Shown here piece by piece: positions 51,498 to 59,985 of a DNA stretch of 64,000 nucleotides (its first letter is position 1; each line of letters opens with the position of its first letter). The notes under the pieces were generated by a model. That model did not search any database. It was given only the letters and a program-made list of their open reading frames with translations, and was not told the DNA's origin. Position numbers and translations under genes: made by a program. Source of the stretch: Perlucidibaca wandonensis (GTDB lineage Bacteria; Pseudomonadota; Gammaproteobacteria; Pseudomonadales; Moraxellaceae); assembly GCF_042677145.1 (NCBI RefSeq), contig NZ_JBHTIT010000001.1, positions 1,178,001-1,242,000 of the forward strand, written 5' to 3'.

Positions 51498-52430
51498 ATG
51501 GCAGCTTGGAAGAAACTCATCGGATTGGCACCACGCCAGCCGCTGCCCTATGTCATCTCTGAGCAGCCGCACGCGCTAGCCGAGGCTGAAGGCAGCCTTG
51601 TTAACGCCGCGGATGCACACAACTCGGATGCCCTCAGCATCCGCTACCTAGGCACCGCCGGCTTCGTCATCAGCCACCGCGATCGCACCATCGTGCTCGA
51701 CCCGTACCTGACCCGCCCCGGCATCATTGCCTCGCTCACACAACGCTTAATACCCAACGCCGAGCTAATAAAAAAACATATCCCACACGCCGATGACGTG
51801 CTCATCGGCCACGCCCATCACGACCATATTCTCGATGGTCCTGATCTCTGCAAACAAACTGGCGCGCGCTTAATCGGCTCACAAGCCACGCGCCAAGTCG
51901 GCCTTGCCGCAGGCCTGCCCGAGTCACAACTACTCGCTACCGATGGCAATGAAGACATCGCCTCTGGGCCATGGACTGTGCGCGGCCTACCCTCACTGCA
52001 CGGCAAGATAATGGGTCGTATCCCATTCCCCGGAGATCTCAGCACCCCACCGCCGTGGCCGCCGCGCATGCATGAATTGCGTCATGGCTTAGTGCTGAAT
52101 TGGCTGGTCGACACCGGCTCTTTAAAAGTAATGCACATCGACTCCGCCGACTTTATCAATGAGCAGTTACAAGGCCAGCGCTGCGACATTCTGTGTCTAT
52201 GCGCTATTGGCCGCCAAGCACGACCAAATTATGTCCGCGATGCCATTAGCCTACTGCGCCCACGCTGGGTCATTCCCTGTCATTGGGACACCATGGTAAC
52301 GCCGCTTGAAGCGGAGCCCGACTTACTCCCCGGCGTCGACCTACTCGGCTTTTTAGACGAGATACGCGAAGCCGGCGCCACGCCATTACTGACACCCATG
52401 CTCGGCACTCAGGTATTCACTACGACCTGA
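51498..52430 (+). CDS. Metallo-beta-lactamase-fold hydrolase (UlaG-like)
   Basis: A 310-residue MBL-fold protein that ends the cluster. IRYLGTAGFVISHRDRTIVLDPYL is the UlaG-like N-terminal pattern; the metal site is IGHAHHDHILDGP, then LPSLHGKI, DSADF and CHWDTM further on. The bulk of the protein resembles UlaG/RNase Z-type hydrolases that open lactones or cleave phosphodiesters. The start at ATG 51498 has AGGAG at the right spacing, while ATG 51492 would sit directly on the ribosome site. It starts 33 bases after the PstB-like gene. Its substrate is unknown. Confidence 0.82.
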   Translation: MAAWKKLIGLAPRQPLPYVISEQPHALAEAEGSLVNAADAHNSDALSIRYLGTAGFVISHRDRTIVLDPYLTRPGIIASLTQRLIPNAELIKKHIPHADDVLIGHAHHDHILDGPDLCKQTGARLIGSQATRQVGLAAGLPESQLLATDGNEDIASGPWTVRGLPSLHGKIMGRIPFPGDLSTPPPWPPRMHELRHGLVLNWLVDTGSLKVMHIDSADFINEQLQGQRCDILCLCAIGRQARPNYVRDAISLLRPRWVIPCHWDTMVTPLEAEPDLLPGVDLLGFLDEIREAGATPLLTPMLGTQVFTTT

Positions 52431-52495
52431 ATCAGGTAAGATATGAGCCGTTTTTTGCCCTATTAGACCATGCCCAAAAGGCCAAGGAGTCGTCA

Positions 52496-53680
52496 GTGGA
52501 TATCCAACTATCGAATCGTGTACTCAGCATCAAACCCTCGCCAACTCTCGCGGTTACCAATAAAGCCGCTGAGCTAAAAGCAGCGGGTAAAGACATTATT
52601 GGCTTAGGTGCTGGCGAGCCAGATTTCGACACCCCAGATCACGTAAAAGCAGCGGCAGTCGAAGCTATTGCTCAAGGCAAAACCAAATACACAGCGGTTG
52701 ACGGCACGCCAGGTTTGAAAAAAGCCATCATTGCTAAATTCAAACGCGATCAAGGCCTAGATTACGAGCTGAATCAAATTTTGGTGTCTAGTGGTGGTAA
52801 ACAAAGTTTCTTCAATATGACTTTGGCGCTATTGAATGCTGGCGATGAAGTCATCATTCCTGCGCCATATTGGGTGAGCTACCCCGACATGGTGTTAGTC
52901 GCCGATGGCAAGCCTGTCATCGTTGAGTGCCCGCAGTCACAAGGCTATAAAATCACTGCCGCGCAACTCGAAGCAGCCATCACGCCGAAAACTCGCTTAC
53001 TCGTACTAAACTCACCATCCAACCCAACTGGCATGGTCTATACCAAAGCTGAGTTGTTAGCCTTGGTCGAAGTACTACGCAAACACCCAAGCATTCTCGT
53101 AGCCACCGATGATATGTACGAACACATCATCTGGACGACTGAAAAATACGAAAACATCGTGACCGTCGCACCCGATATGTATGACCGAACCATCGTGCTT
53201 AATGGCGTGTCGAAAGCCTATGCCATGACTGGCTGGCGTATCGGTTACGCCGCTGGCCCCGCCAAACTGATTGGCGCCATGAAAAAAGTGCAGTCACAGT
53301 CAACATCAAACCCGGCATCAATTTCACAAGCCGCCGCCGAAGCTGCACTCAATGGCCCACAAGACGTTTTAGTGCCCATGGTTAAAGCCTTCAAAGAACG
53401 CCACGACTATGTGGTAGAGACGTTGAACAAGATTGAAGGCATCTCCTGCTCAGCAGCCGATGGTGCGTTCTACGCCTTTGCTAATGTTGAAGGCGCAATC
53501 GCCAAGCTCGGCTTAGAAAACGACCTCGCCTTCTCTGAGCATCTGCTCAACACCGTTGGTGTTGCCGTGGTGCCAGGTTCGGCTTTTGGTCTCGATGGCC
53601 ATATGCGTATTTCCTACGCCACAGCGCCCAGCGTGCTTGAAGATGCATTAGGTCGTATCAAAAAAGCTATCGAAGGCTAA
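52496..53680 (+). CDS. aspC: Aspartate/aromatic aminotransferase (class I)
   Basis: A 394-residue PLP aminotransferase of the Ib/gamma subgroup. GAGEPDFDTPDHVKAAA, KYTAVDGTPGLKKAI, PAPYWVSYPDM, LNSPSNPTGMVY, the Schiff-base Lys240 in NGVSKAYAMTGWRIGY and MRISYATAP near the end are standard. It interconverts aspartate and oxaloacetate and may accept aromatic amino acids. The start is GTG 52496 with AAGGAG seven bases upstream. A strong bidirectional terminator follows. Confidence 0.92.
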   Translation: MDIQLSNRVLSIKPSPTLAVTNKAAELKAAGKDIIGLGAGEPDFDTPDHVKAAAVEAIAQGKTKYTAVDGTPGLKKAIIAKFKRDQGLDYELNQILVSSGGKQSFFNMTLALLNAGDEVIIPAPYWVSYPDMVLVADGKPVIVECPQSQGYKITAAQLEAAITPKTRLLVLNSPSNPTGMVYTKAELLALVEVLRKHPSILVATDDMYEHIIWTTEKYENIVTVAPDMYDRTIVLNGVSKAYAMTGWRIGYAAGPAKLIGAMKKVQSQSTSNPASISQAAAEAALNGPQDVLVPMVKAFKERHDYVVETLNKIEGISCSAADGAFYAFANVEGAIAKLGLENDLAFSEHLLNTVGVAVVPGSAFGLDGHMRISYATAPSVLEDALGRIKKAIEG

Positions 53681-53697
53681 TCGCCTTCACCTGCTAT

Positions 53698-53734
53698 AAA
53701 AAAGCCGAGCTCAGTGATGAGTCTCGGCTTTTTT
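53698..53734. terminator. Bidirectional intrinsic terminator
   Basis: A12-type stem: AAAAAAGCCGAG plus CTCA pairs with TGAG, one bulged T and CTCGGCTTTTTT, with a GTGA loop. The A-run and T-run make it work on both strands, serving the aminotransferase and the convergent Kef-type antiporter gene. Confidence 0.9.
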
Positions 53735-53779
53735 ATGCGCGCTTGACGCGAAGTCTTCTATCTCGAAAACAACTAAAAA

Positions 53780-55480
53780 CTACTTCGTCGCATCCTCTTC
53801 CAACACTGGTTGGTAATCCCAGTCGCGAATGCCCTGCATGATGGCGTCCACTTCAGTGCTAGGCATATTCAACATAGTCATCGCCGTAGCCGCTAAGCGC
53901 AGGCTGGCCTCAATTGCTTCTGGATAGGCATGCGTTGCGCCAGCTGCTATCAGCTGTGATGACATCTGCAAATCTTCGGCACGTGCAATGATCGGCACAT
54001 ACGGGCAACGCTTGTGCAGCAAACTAGTTGCACGCAGACCCATATCAGACTCGTATGTAGTCAGAATGGCGAGAGAGATCTTTTCTAACTGGATCGATGC
54101 CAGCAGCTCAGGATCAGAAATATCACCCAAGAATACATGGTGACCATCAATACGCCCCTGCTCAACCCGCTTGGGATCACTATCAAAGGCAATATAGGGA
54201 ATGCCATTTGTTTGTAGCAGTACTGCCAAGGTATGGCCAACGCGGCCATAGCCACCAATCAAGACCGATTGTGCAGGCACTTCAATCGCCGCAGGATTAG
54301 CCTTGGTGGCTTTTCGGCGAGAGGTCAACAGTCGTGCAATCGGGCCATTAAAGCGAATCAACATGGCGCCAACAACCATGGAAAACAACACCGAAGTCAG
54401 AATAACTTGGCCCAAGCGTATATCTACAACTTGAGCATCTAGTGCCAACGCCAACAGCGCCAAGCCAAACTCACCGCCAACTGAAACAATCAAGGCCGTG
54501 CGCAAAGAAGATTCCCAGTCAAAGCCACTGCGACGTACCACCGTGAGCACAATAATGATTTTGCTAAGCAGTAAAACCACCATGCCAAGCAACGCCTGAG
54601 GCCATATGTCTGGCAGCGAGGCCGGGTTTAACAACATGCCCACGCCAATAAAAAATAGCCCTAATAACACATCACGAAAAGGCCTAATACTGGACTCAAC
54701 TTGATGCCTAAACTCGGTTTCACCCAGCATCATACCGGCCAAAAACGCGCCAAACGCCAGTGATAACCCGAGTTGATTTGTTGACCAAGCAGCCAGAAGA
54801 ACCACAAGCAGCACCGCCAGAGTCAATGCCTCCAGTGACTGCTGCTTGGTGACAATATGAAAGAGTGGGCGAAACAGCCATTTGCCAACAAAAAATACCA
54901 AGGCAAACGCTAAAGCAGCTTTGGCCATGGCCAGACCTAAAATACCCGCCAGCGCGTCAGCAGAAACCGCCATGCCAAGTACTGGAATGACAACCAAAAA
55001 TGGCACAGCAGTGACATCTTGAAACACCGAGACTGCTAGGCCGAGACGACCATGTGGCGTGTTTTGCTCGGCCTGCTCAGTGAGCTGACTACCGATGATC
55101 GTGCTCGACGATTGTGCAAACACAGCGCCTATAACGAAGGCAGCAGCCGTGGGCATACCCGCCAGCATGGCTAAACCCATGACGACTGCGGTGCCTAGCG
55201 CTACCTGCGCAGTACCTAAGCCTAAGACTTGGCCACGCAAAGCATGCAATTGCGGCAAGGAATAGTTCAAACCAATGGTGAACAACAAGAACACCACGCC
55301 AAACTCAGCAAGCCCTTTAATTTCAGGCACGTCCAAAGCTGGGCCAATGGTGTGCGGACTAAGAATAATGCCCACCAGCAAGTAACCCAGACTCGTAGGT
55401 ATATGTAGGCGTTGAAATATAACAATGACACTGACCGAGACCGACAGCAGCACTAAGATTTGGGCGAAGTTTTCAGCCAT
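53780..55480 (-). CDS. Kef-type monovalent cation:proton antiporter with TrkA-N domain
   Basis: A 566-residue CPA2 antiporter (YbaL/KefB/C-like). Residues about 5-380 form twelve or so helices (IPTSLGYLLVGIILSPHTIG, FLLFTIGLNYSLPQL, GAVFAQSSSTIIG). From about 415 an NAD-binding TrkA-N domain follows (VLIGGYGRVGHTLAVLLQ, PYIAFDSDPKRVEQGR). Family members carry K+/H+ or related exchange under glutathione or pH control. ATG 55480 has AAGGA upstream. It starts 15 bases after the TetR-like gene on the same strand and may share its transcript. Confidence 0.92.
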   Translation of the reverse strand: MAENFAQILVLLSVSVSVIVIFQRLHIPTSLGYLLVGIILSPHTIGPALDVPEIKGLAEFGVVFLLFTIGLNYSLPQLHALRGQVLGLGTAQVALGTAVVMGLAMLAGMPTAAAFVIGAVFAQSSSTIIGSQLTEQAEQNTPHGRLGLAVSVFQDVTAVPFLVVIPVLGMAVSADALAGILGLAMAKAALAFALVFFVGKWLFRPLFHIVTKQQSLEALTLAVLLVVLLAAWSTNQLGLSLAFGAFLAGMMLGETEFRHQVESSIRPFRDVLLGLFFIGVGMLLNPASLPDIWPQALLGMVVLLLSKIIIVLTVVRRSGFDWESSLRTALIVSVGGEFGLALLALALDAQVVDIRLGQVILTSVLFSMVVGAMLIRFNGPIARLLTSRRKATKANPAAIEVPAQSVLIGGYGRVGHTLAVLLQTNGIPYIAFDSDPKRVEQGRIDGHHVFLGDISDPELLASIQLEKISLAILTTYESDMGLRATSLLHKRCPYVPIIARAEDLQMSSQLIAAGATHAYPEAIEASLRLAATAMTMLNMPSTEVDAIMQGIRDWDYQPVLEEDATK

Positions 55481-55494
55481 CAATACGTATTTCC

Positions 55495-56136
55495 TTAAAC
55501 TGTGGGTTCGGTTGGAGCTGCCAATGCACGCGCGCCAGCCAAAATCATATACACCATGGTCGCGGTTTGCTCGAGTAACTCCTGCTGTTGCTCGGGCGAC
55601 TTAGCAACAGCCTGCGCACCCATACTAAACACCAAACGCGTTATCGCCTTCGCCACAATAGTCGGCTCATGCAGTTTATTGGCGTTTTGTGCTTCTAGGC
55701 GAATCAAATCACTGGTTAATTCATGCTCAAAAAATTGCAACTGCCGGTCGACTTCGGCCTGATACGCCAATGAGCCAACACGACCTTCGCAGAGTAATAG
55801 CTCTAAATAACGCTCTTTGGCATTAAGTTGCTCATAAAACACGTTCAAAGATGTTTGCACCACACTGCTACCAGCACTGATGCGCTGCCGAGCCTCGCTA
55901 AAGACATGACGCAAGCTACTACCTGCCAATGCTATTAAGGCGATACCGAGCTCATCGACATCGCGAAAATGCCGATAAAAACTATTCGGTGCGATGCCGG
56001 CCGTGCGTGCCACTTCGCGCAAGCTCAAGGTCGCCATGCTGCGTGTCGGGCCAATCAAGGACATTGCCGCCTGAATTAAGTCATCTTGGCTAATGCTGCC
56101 TTTACGCACGGCAGGTGCTAATTCCTCAGCATTCAT
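55495..56136 (-). CDS. TetR-family regulator, DesT/FabR type
   Basis: A 213-residue TetR repressor. The helix-turn-helix is SLREVARTAGIAPNSFYRHFRDVDELGIAL, close to the FabR/DesT recognition sequence. It diverges from a DesC-like reductase and an acyl-CoA desaturase with an operator in between, the arrangement of the Pseudomonas DesT/DesCB system that senses unsaturated versus saturated acyl-CoA. ATG 56136 has AGGA eight bases upstream; ATG 56145 lies right against that site. Confidence 0.88.
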   Translation of the reverse strand: MNAEELAPAVRKGSISQDDLIQAAMSLIGPTRSMATLSLREVARTAGIAPNSFYRHFRDVDELGIALIALAGSSLRHVFSEARQRISAGSSVVQTSLNVFYEQLNAKERYLELLLCEGRVGSLAYQAEVDRQLQFFEHELTSDLIRLEAQNANKLHEPTIVAKAITRLVFSMGAQAVAKSPEQQQELLEQTATMVYMILAGARALAAPTEPTV

Positions 56137-56188
56137 TTGCTTCATCCTGTGATGTCACTGAGCTGACATATTTTTTTCGTTTAATTCA

Positions 56189-56214
56189 AGCGCTTAGTGT
56201 AACGGCTAAGCGCT
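56189..56214. promoter_or_regulatory. Inverted repeat in the desT-desC gap, copy 1
   Basis: Perfect 9-bp arms AGCGCTTAG (56189-56197) and CTAAGCGCT (56206-56214) with an 8-base spacer lie about 55 bases upstream of the repressor gene. They are unlike the second palindrome in this gap, so either a second regulator or a leader hairpin is implied. Confidence 0.5.
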
Positions 56215-56224
56215 CAATCACAAA

Positions 56225-56268
56225 TGTCTATACATATGGATAGACAATCGTCTATACAACTGTATAAT
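56225..56268 (+). promoter_or_regulatory. Operator and promoter of the desaturase operon
   Basis: A 22-base near-perfect palindrome (56225-56246, one mismatched pair; arms TGTCTAT and ATAGACA) overlaps the -35 element TAGACA (56241-56246), followed by a 16-base spacer and a perfect -10 TATAAT (56263-56268). A third GTCTATAC half-site follows at 56250-56257. It fits repression by the divergent DesT/FabR-like protein. Confidence 0.7.
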
Positions 56269-56300
56269 TTGCGTATTCCATGACTATCGAGGGCTCACAC

Positions 56301-57335
56301 ATGGCCGCTCAACAAATCATCCGCGCACTTACTAACGCCGTAATTCCCAGCGATGTCGCCGCATTTTGGCAAGACCATTTAGCGCCAATGAAAAGTGCCG
56401 AGCCACGTGGCCGCTTGATCGCCATTACACCGGCATCAGCACGAGCAATCACGCTAACTATTGAGCCGAATCGCGCCTTTACTGGCTTTCGTGCCGGCCA
56501 ACACATCACCATTTCAACACGCGTAAATGGTGCTTGGGTCGCACGCAGCTATAGCCCGCGCTTGGTGTCAGGCGCAACAAGCGGAGCCTTTCAGATTACC
56601 GTGCAGCGCGTAGCAAATGGCCGCTTTAGTCAGTGGGCGCATGATGCCGCGAGCATTGGCGATTGGCTAAAATTAAGCGACGCCTATGGCGACCTAGCAC
56701 TGCCTGAAAATAACGCAGCCGTGATGATGCTCGCCGCTGGCAGTGGCATCACACCATTTTTAAGCCTGCTGCAAAGCACGCCGTTACAGCGCAATACTAG
56801 CCTGCAATATTGGGTAAAAACGCCAGAGGATGCCTGCCATTTAGATGAGCTATTGGCACTGCAAGCTCACGAGCCAAACTTTCATTTCACCTTACATAGC
56901 ACGCAAATCGGCGAGCGCTTAAACGCCTCACATTTGACTGATTGTGATGCCAATACTGAAATCATGGCTTGCGGCCCAGCTGGCTTTATTGCCACAGCGA
57001 CCGCTCTAGCCAGCGAGCGATCATTAGCCCTGCAAAGCGAAGCATTCTCCCTGCCAATGATCGTCAGCGATGCCACGCAGATGGTCAGCATCACACTGGC
57101 TCGTAGCGGTAAAGTCGTGCAAATCGCCTCTGGCGCAGCCTTATTGCCGGCCTTAGAAGCACAGGGCATAGCACTGGCCTCAGGCTGCCGTCGCGGTATT
57201 TGCAACACCTGCGCTTGCAGTAAGCGCCAAGGCATTAGCGAAAACATCATTACGCAAATGCGCGATGACGGTGACAACCCGGGCTTACGTCTGTGCATCA
57301 GCAGCGCGCGCTCCGACCTCACCCTTGATCTGTAA
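56301..57335 (+). CDS. Ferredoxin-type reductase, DesC-like
   Basis: A 344-residue electron-transfer protein with an FNR-like flavin domain (ARSYSPRL, LAAGSGITPFLSLLQ and MACGPAGFI) and a C-terminal plant-type 2Fe-2S domain (ASGCRRGICNTCACSKRQG, then RLCISSA). Electrons pass from NAD(P)H to the next gene's desaturase. ATG 56301 has GAGGG eight bases upstream and fits a transcript starting near 56275; ATG 56280 would leave almost no leader. The desaturase starts 105 bases after its stop. Confidence 0.88.
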   Translation: MAAQQIIRALTNAVIPSDVAAFWQDHLAPMKSAEPRGRLIAITPASARAITLTIEPNRAFTGFRAGQHITISTRVNGAWVARSYSPRLVSGATSGAFQITVQRVANGRFSQWAHDAASIGDWLKLSDAYGDLALPENNAAVMMLAAGSGITPFLSLLQSTPLQRNTSLQYWVKTPEDACHLDELLALQAHEPNFHFTLHSTQIGERLNASHLTDCDANTEIMACGPAGFIATATALASERSLALQSEAFSLPMIVSDATQMVSITLARSGKVVQIASGAALLPALEAQGIALASGCRRGICNTCACSKRQGISENIITQMRDDGDNPGLRLCISSARSDLTLDL

Positions 57336-57440
57336 TTACGCGATCTGTAACTGCTCATTTTGTAATAAACACCACCGTCACGTGTCTAAAAATCATACGT
57401 GCCGACTGCATTCACCACTCGCTCCGACGAGGAACATCAA

Positions 57441-58535
57441 ATGAAAACACTGACTCAGGCTCAACTGACTGAACTTGAAACCACCTTCGATGCCATGCAT
57501 AAAAAAGCCTTGGCAGATGTCGGCGAAAACGATGCCCGATATATCCGTCGCGTACTCGCCACCGTGCGCTACACCGGATTTCTTGGTCGCGCCTGCTTAT
57601 TCTTAAGCTTCTTCCCAGTATTTTGGGTAATCGGCACACTGCTTTTGGCGGTGTCGAAAATCATGGAAAACATGGAAGTCGCGCACAACGTCATGCACGG
57701 ACAGTACGACTGGATGAATGACCCCAAGCTCAAAGGCCAGACCTACGAATGGGACATTGCCGGCACCAGTGATAACTGGCGCCAATCGCATAACGTCATG
57801 CACCACACCTACACCAATATCAAAGGTGTCGATGACGACGTGGGCTATGGCATTTTGCGCCTGTTTCCAGAGCAACGCTGGAAGCCGCACTATTTATTGC
57901 AACCAATCTACACAGTGATTTTCGCGCTGCTGTTTCAATGGGGCATTGCCATTCAAGAGCTGCGTTTAGGCCGCCTTTTTGCCGGCAAAACCCCGAAAGC
58001 TGAGTTTCAAAAGCAGTGGCAACCAGCAAAGCGTAAAATGCTGAAACAGCTGTTGAAAGACTATGTGGTGTTTCCACTGCTCGCTGGCCCGATGTTCTTG
58101 TCGGTATTCGCCGGTAATTTTGTCGCCAATGGCATTCGTAATGTCTGGACCTTTATCGTGATTTTCTGCGGCCACTTCACCAAAGATGCCGAGATTTTCC
58201 CGAAAAGCGTGCTGAAAAATGAGGCTCGCGGCCACTGGTATTACCGCCAAATCTTGGGCTCATCGAACCTACGCGGTGGCAAGTTTTTCAATCTAATGAC
58301 CGGCAACTTAAGCCATCAAATTGAGCATCATTTATTCCCCGACGTGCCAGCGCACCGATACGCCGATATGGCCGTAGAAGTGAAAGCAACCTGCAAGCGC
58401 GTGGGCATTCCTTACAACGAAGGTAGCTTTACCAGCCAGTTTAGCCAAGTGCTATGGCGCATTATGCGGCATGCTCTGCCCTCTTCAGTGCAGAAATCAT
58501 CGATACAGCTAGAGCGCACAAGCCAAGCTTTATAG
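57441..58535 (+). CDS. Acyl-CoA desaturase, DesB-like
   Basis: A 364-residue membrane di-iron desaturase. The three histidine clusters are HNVMHGQYD (His82, His86), HNVMHHTYTN (His117, His121, His122) and SHQIEHHLFPDVPAHRY. Hydrophobic segments around residues 45-70 and 200-225 anchor it. It introduces a double bond in a long-chain acyl-CoA, giving unsaturated membrane lipid. ATG 57441 has GAGGAA upstream; an open frame continues upstream without a site. An AraC-type gene follows. Confidence 0.92.
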   Translation: MKTLTQAQLTELETTFDAMHKKALADVGENDARYIRRVLATVRYTGFLGRACLFLSFFPVFWVIGTLLLAVSKIMENMEVAHNVMHGQYDWMNDPKLKGQTYEWDIAGTSDNWRQSHNVMHHTYTNIKGVDDDVGYGILRLFPEQRWKPHYLLQPIYTVIFALLFQWGIAIQELRLGRLFAGKTPKAEFQKQWQPAKRKMLKQLLKDYVVFPLLAGPMFLSVFAGNFVANGIRNVWTFIVIFCGHFTKDAEIFPKSVLKNEARGHWYYRQILGSSNLRGGKFFNLMTGNLSHQIEHHLFPDVPAHRYADMAVEVKATCKRVGIPYNEGSFTSQFSQVLWRIMRHALPSSVQKSSIQLERTSQAL

Positions 58536-58545
58536 CGTTATGATA

Positions 58546-58564
58546 TGAGCATCAATAATGCTCA
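58546..58564 (+). promoter_or_regulatory. Small hairpin before the AraC-type gene
   Basis: TGAGCAT and ATGCTCA form a 7-bp inverted repeat with a five-base centre, 15 bases upstream of the AraC-type start. No T-run follows. It may be a regulator site or a weak end of the desaturase transcript. Confidence 0.3.
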
Positions 58565-58579
58565 GAGATAGGTGCCGCA

Positions 58580-59563
58580 ATGGCCCCAACAGAACATAAC
58601 TACGGCTACTTCTACAGTATTTTTGCCATAGAAAATTATGCCAATAGTCGCGGAGTAAGCATTGAAACGTGGGCGGGCCTCGAGCTTGCCCAACTGTTTA
58701 AGCGCGCTAACAAATCACGACTCATTAGCTACGCCATGGCCATTAACTTTGTCCAAGCAGCCGTTGATTACTTTGACGATGACCTGCTTGGGGTCGCTGT
58801 TGGCCAGCGCTATCAGCACTCAACCTACGGCCTCTTAGGCCTGGCCATGATGTCGGTTGCGAATATTGGCGAAAGCTTGGAGCTAGGCGCACGCTATAGC
58901 GCCATTGCTGGCTCTTTAATTGAGTTTAACGCTACCCAGGACGAGCATGGTGTATTGGTCACAGTCGCCAACAAAGATGGCTTTAATCAACGCGTTTATG
59001 AGTTCTTAGTACTAGAAATCATTACGGGTCTAAGGACATTTTGGCGCCTATGTTGCAATGACGAGCTCGCTATTAACATTAACTTTGACTTCAGTCTTAG
59101 CGCGACCTCACAACTATTCTGCCAGCATGTATTAAGCCAATCTGTGCGTTGGGATGAAGCAGCGACTACAGTCCGAATTGATAATGCCCAACTAGCAACT
59201 CAATTTATAACAACCAATCCATTTGCTCTGGAAGAAGCATTAGCTGCCTGTGATCAGCTAATGCAAAATTTAAATCGCTCAACAAACCTGCTTGAGGCTG
59301 TCCGTCAGAGCATTATCTCTCACATCACTAGCCGCCCATCGGCCAAAGTGGTTGCCAACGATTTAAATATCAGCGAGCGCAGCTTGCATCGCAAACTGAA
59401 GGAAGAAGGCATGAGCTATAAGGCCTTGTTTTCCGACTTGCTCATTGAGAAGGTTCGCTTGTGGGAAGCCGAGGGACTTAAGCAGTCAGTTATTGCCAAG
59501 CGTCTCGGCTTTACCGATGCAAGCAACTTCATTCGCGCTAAAAATCGTTGGAACAGCGACTAA
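58580..59563 (+). CDS. AraC-family transcriptional regulator
   Basis: A 327-residue regulator. The N-terminal two thirds match the arabinose-binding-domain type used by OruR/ArgR-like and lipid-responsive AraC proteins (GLLGLAMMSVANIGESLELGARY). The C-terminal double helix-turn-helix is VVANDLNISERSLHRKLKEEG and QSVIAKRLGFTDASNFIRA. The last residues (KNRWNSD) end about ten residues earlier than most AraC proteins. AGGTG precedes the ATG. Its stop is three bases from the convergent arsC stop, so it may respond to the lipid locus before it. Confidence 0.88.
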   Translation: MAPTEHNYGYFYSIFAIENYANSRGVSIETWAGLELAQLFKRANKSRLISYAMAINFVQAAVDYFDDDLLGVAVGQRYQHSTYGLLGLAMMSVANIGESLELGARYSAIAGSLIEFNATQDEHGVLVTVANKDGFNQRVYEFLVLEIITGLRTFWRLCCNDELAININFDFSLSATSQLFCQHVLSQSVRWDEAATTVRIDNAQLATQFITTNPFALEEALAACDQLMQNLNRSTNLLEAVRQSIISHITSRPSAKVVANDLNISERSLHRKLKEEGMSYKALFSDLLIEKVRLWEAEGLKQSVIAKRLGFTDASNFIRAKNRWNSD

Positions 59564-59565
59564 GT

Positions 59566-59970
59566 TCAGTCGCTAAACCGTATGACCTCACCATCTTCCT
59601 TAGTGTATTCACGCACCGGATTGGCTAGTAAGTCCAACACCAACTCCGATGGCCGGCATAACCGCGTACCGCGCTCAGTGACCACAACCGGCCGATTCAT
59701 CAAGATAGGATGCTCGCTCATCGCGTCGATCAAAGCATCGTTGCTGAGCGTAAGATCGGCCAAGCCTAACTCGTCATAAAGATCGCCTTTGGCGCGCATT
59801 AATTCACGCGCAGGCACAGCCAATGCCGCTAGCAATGCAACTAACTGCTCACGCGACAAAGGCATCTTCATATACTCAATAACCTCCGGCTCCTCGCCCG
59901 AGGCCCGCATGATGGCCAAGGTGTTGCGCGAAGTGCCGCAGCTTGGGTTGTGATAAATCTTTGAACTCAT
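59566..59970 (-). CDS. arsC: Arsenate reductase, glutaredoxin-coupled type
   Basis: A 134-residue ArsC. The catalytic Cys11 stands in IYHNPSCGTSRNTLAI, and NRPVVVTERGTRLCRPSELVLDLL carries the arginines that bind arsenate. It reduces arsenate to arsenite with glutathione and glutaredoxin. It is separated by 15 bases from the lipoprotein hydrolase gene and probably shares its transcript. It would supply arsenite for the ArsM/ArsS cluster 7 kb away. Some YffB-like proteins look similar, but the HNPSCGTSR motif favours ArsC. Confidence 0.9.
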   Translation of the reverse strand: MSSKIYHNPSCGTSRNTLAIMRASGEEPEVIEYMKMPLSREQLVALLAALAVPARELMRAKGDLYDELGLADLTLSNDALIDAMSEHPILMNRPVVVTERGTRLCRPSELVLDLLANPVREYTKEDGEVIRFSD

Positions 59971-59985
59971 AACTCTCTCTACTAG

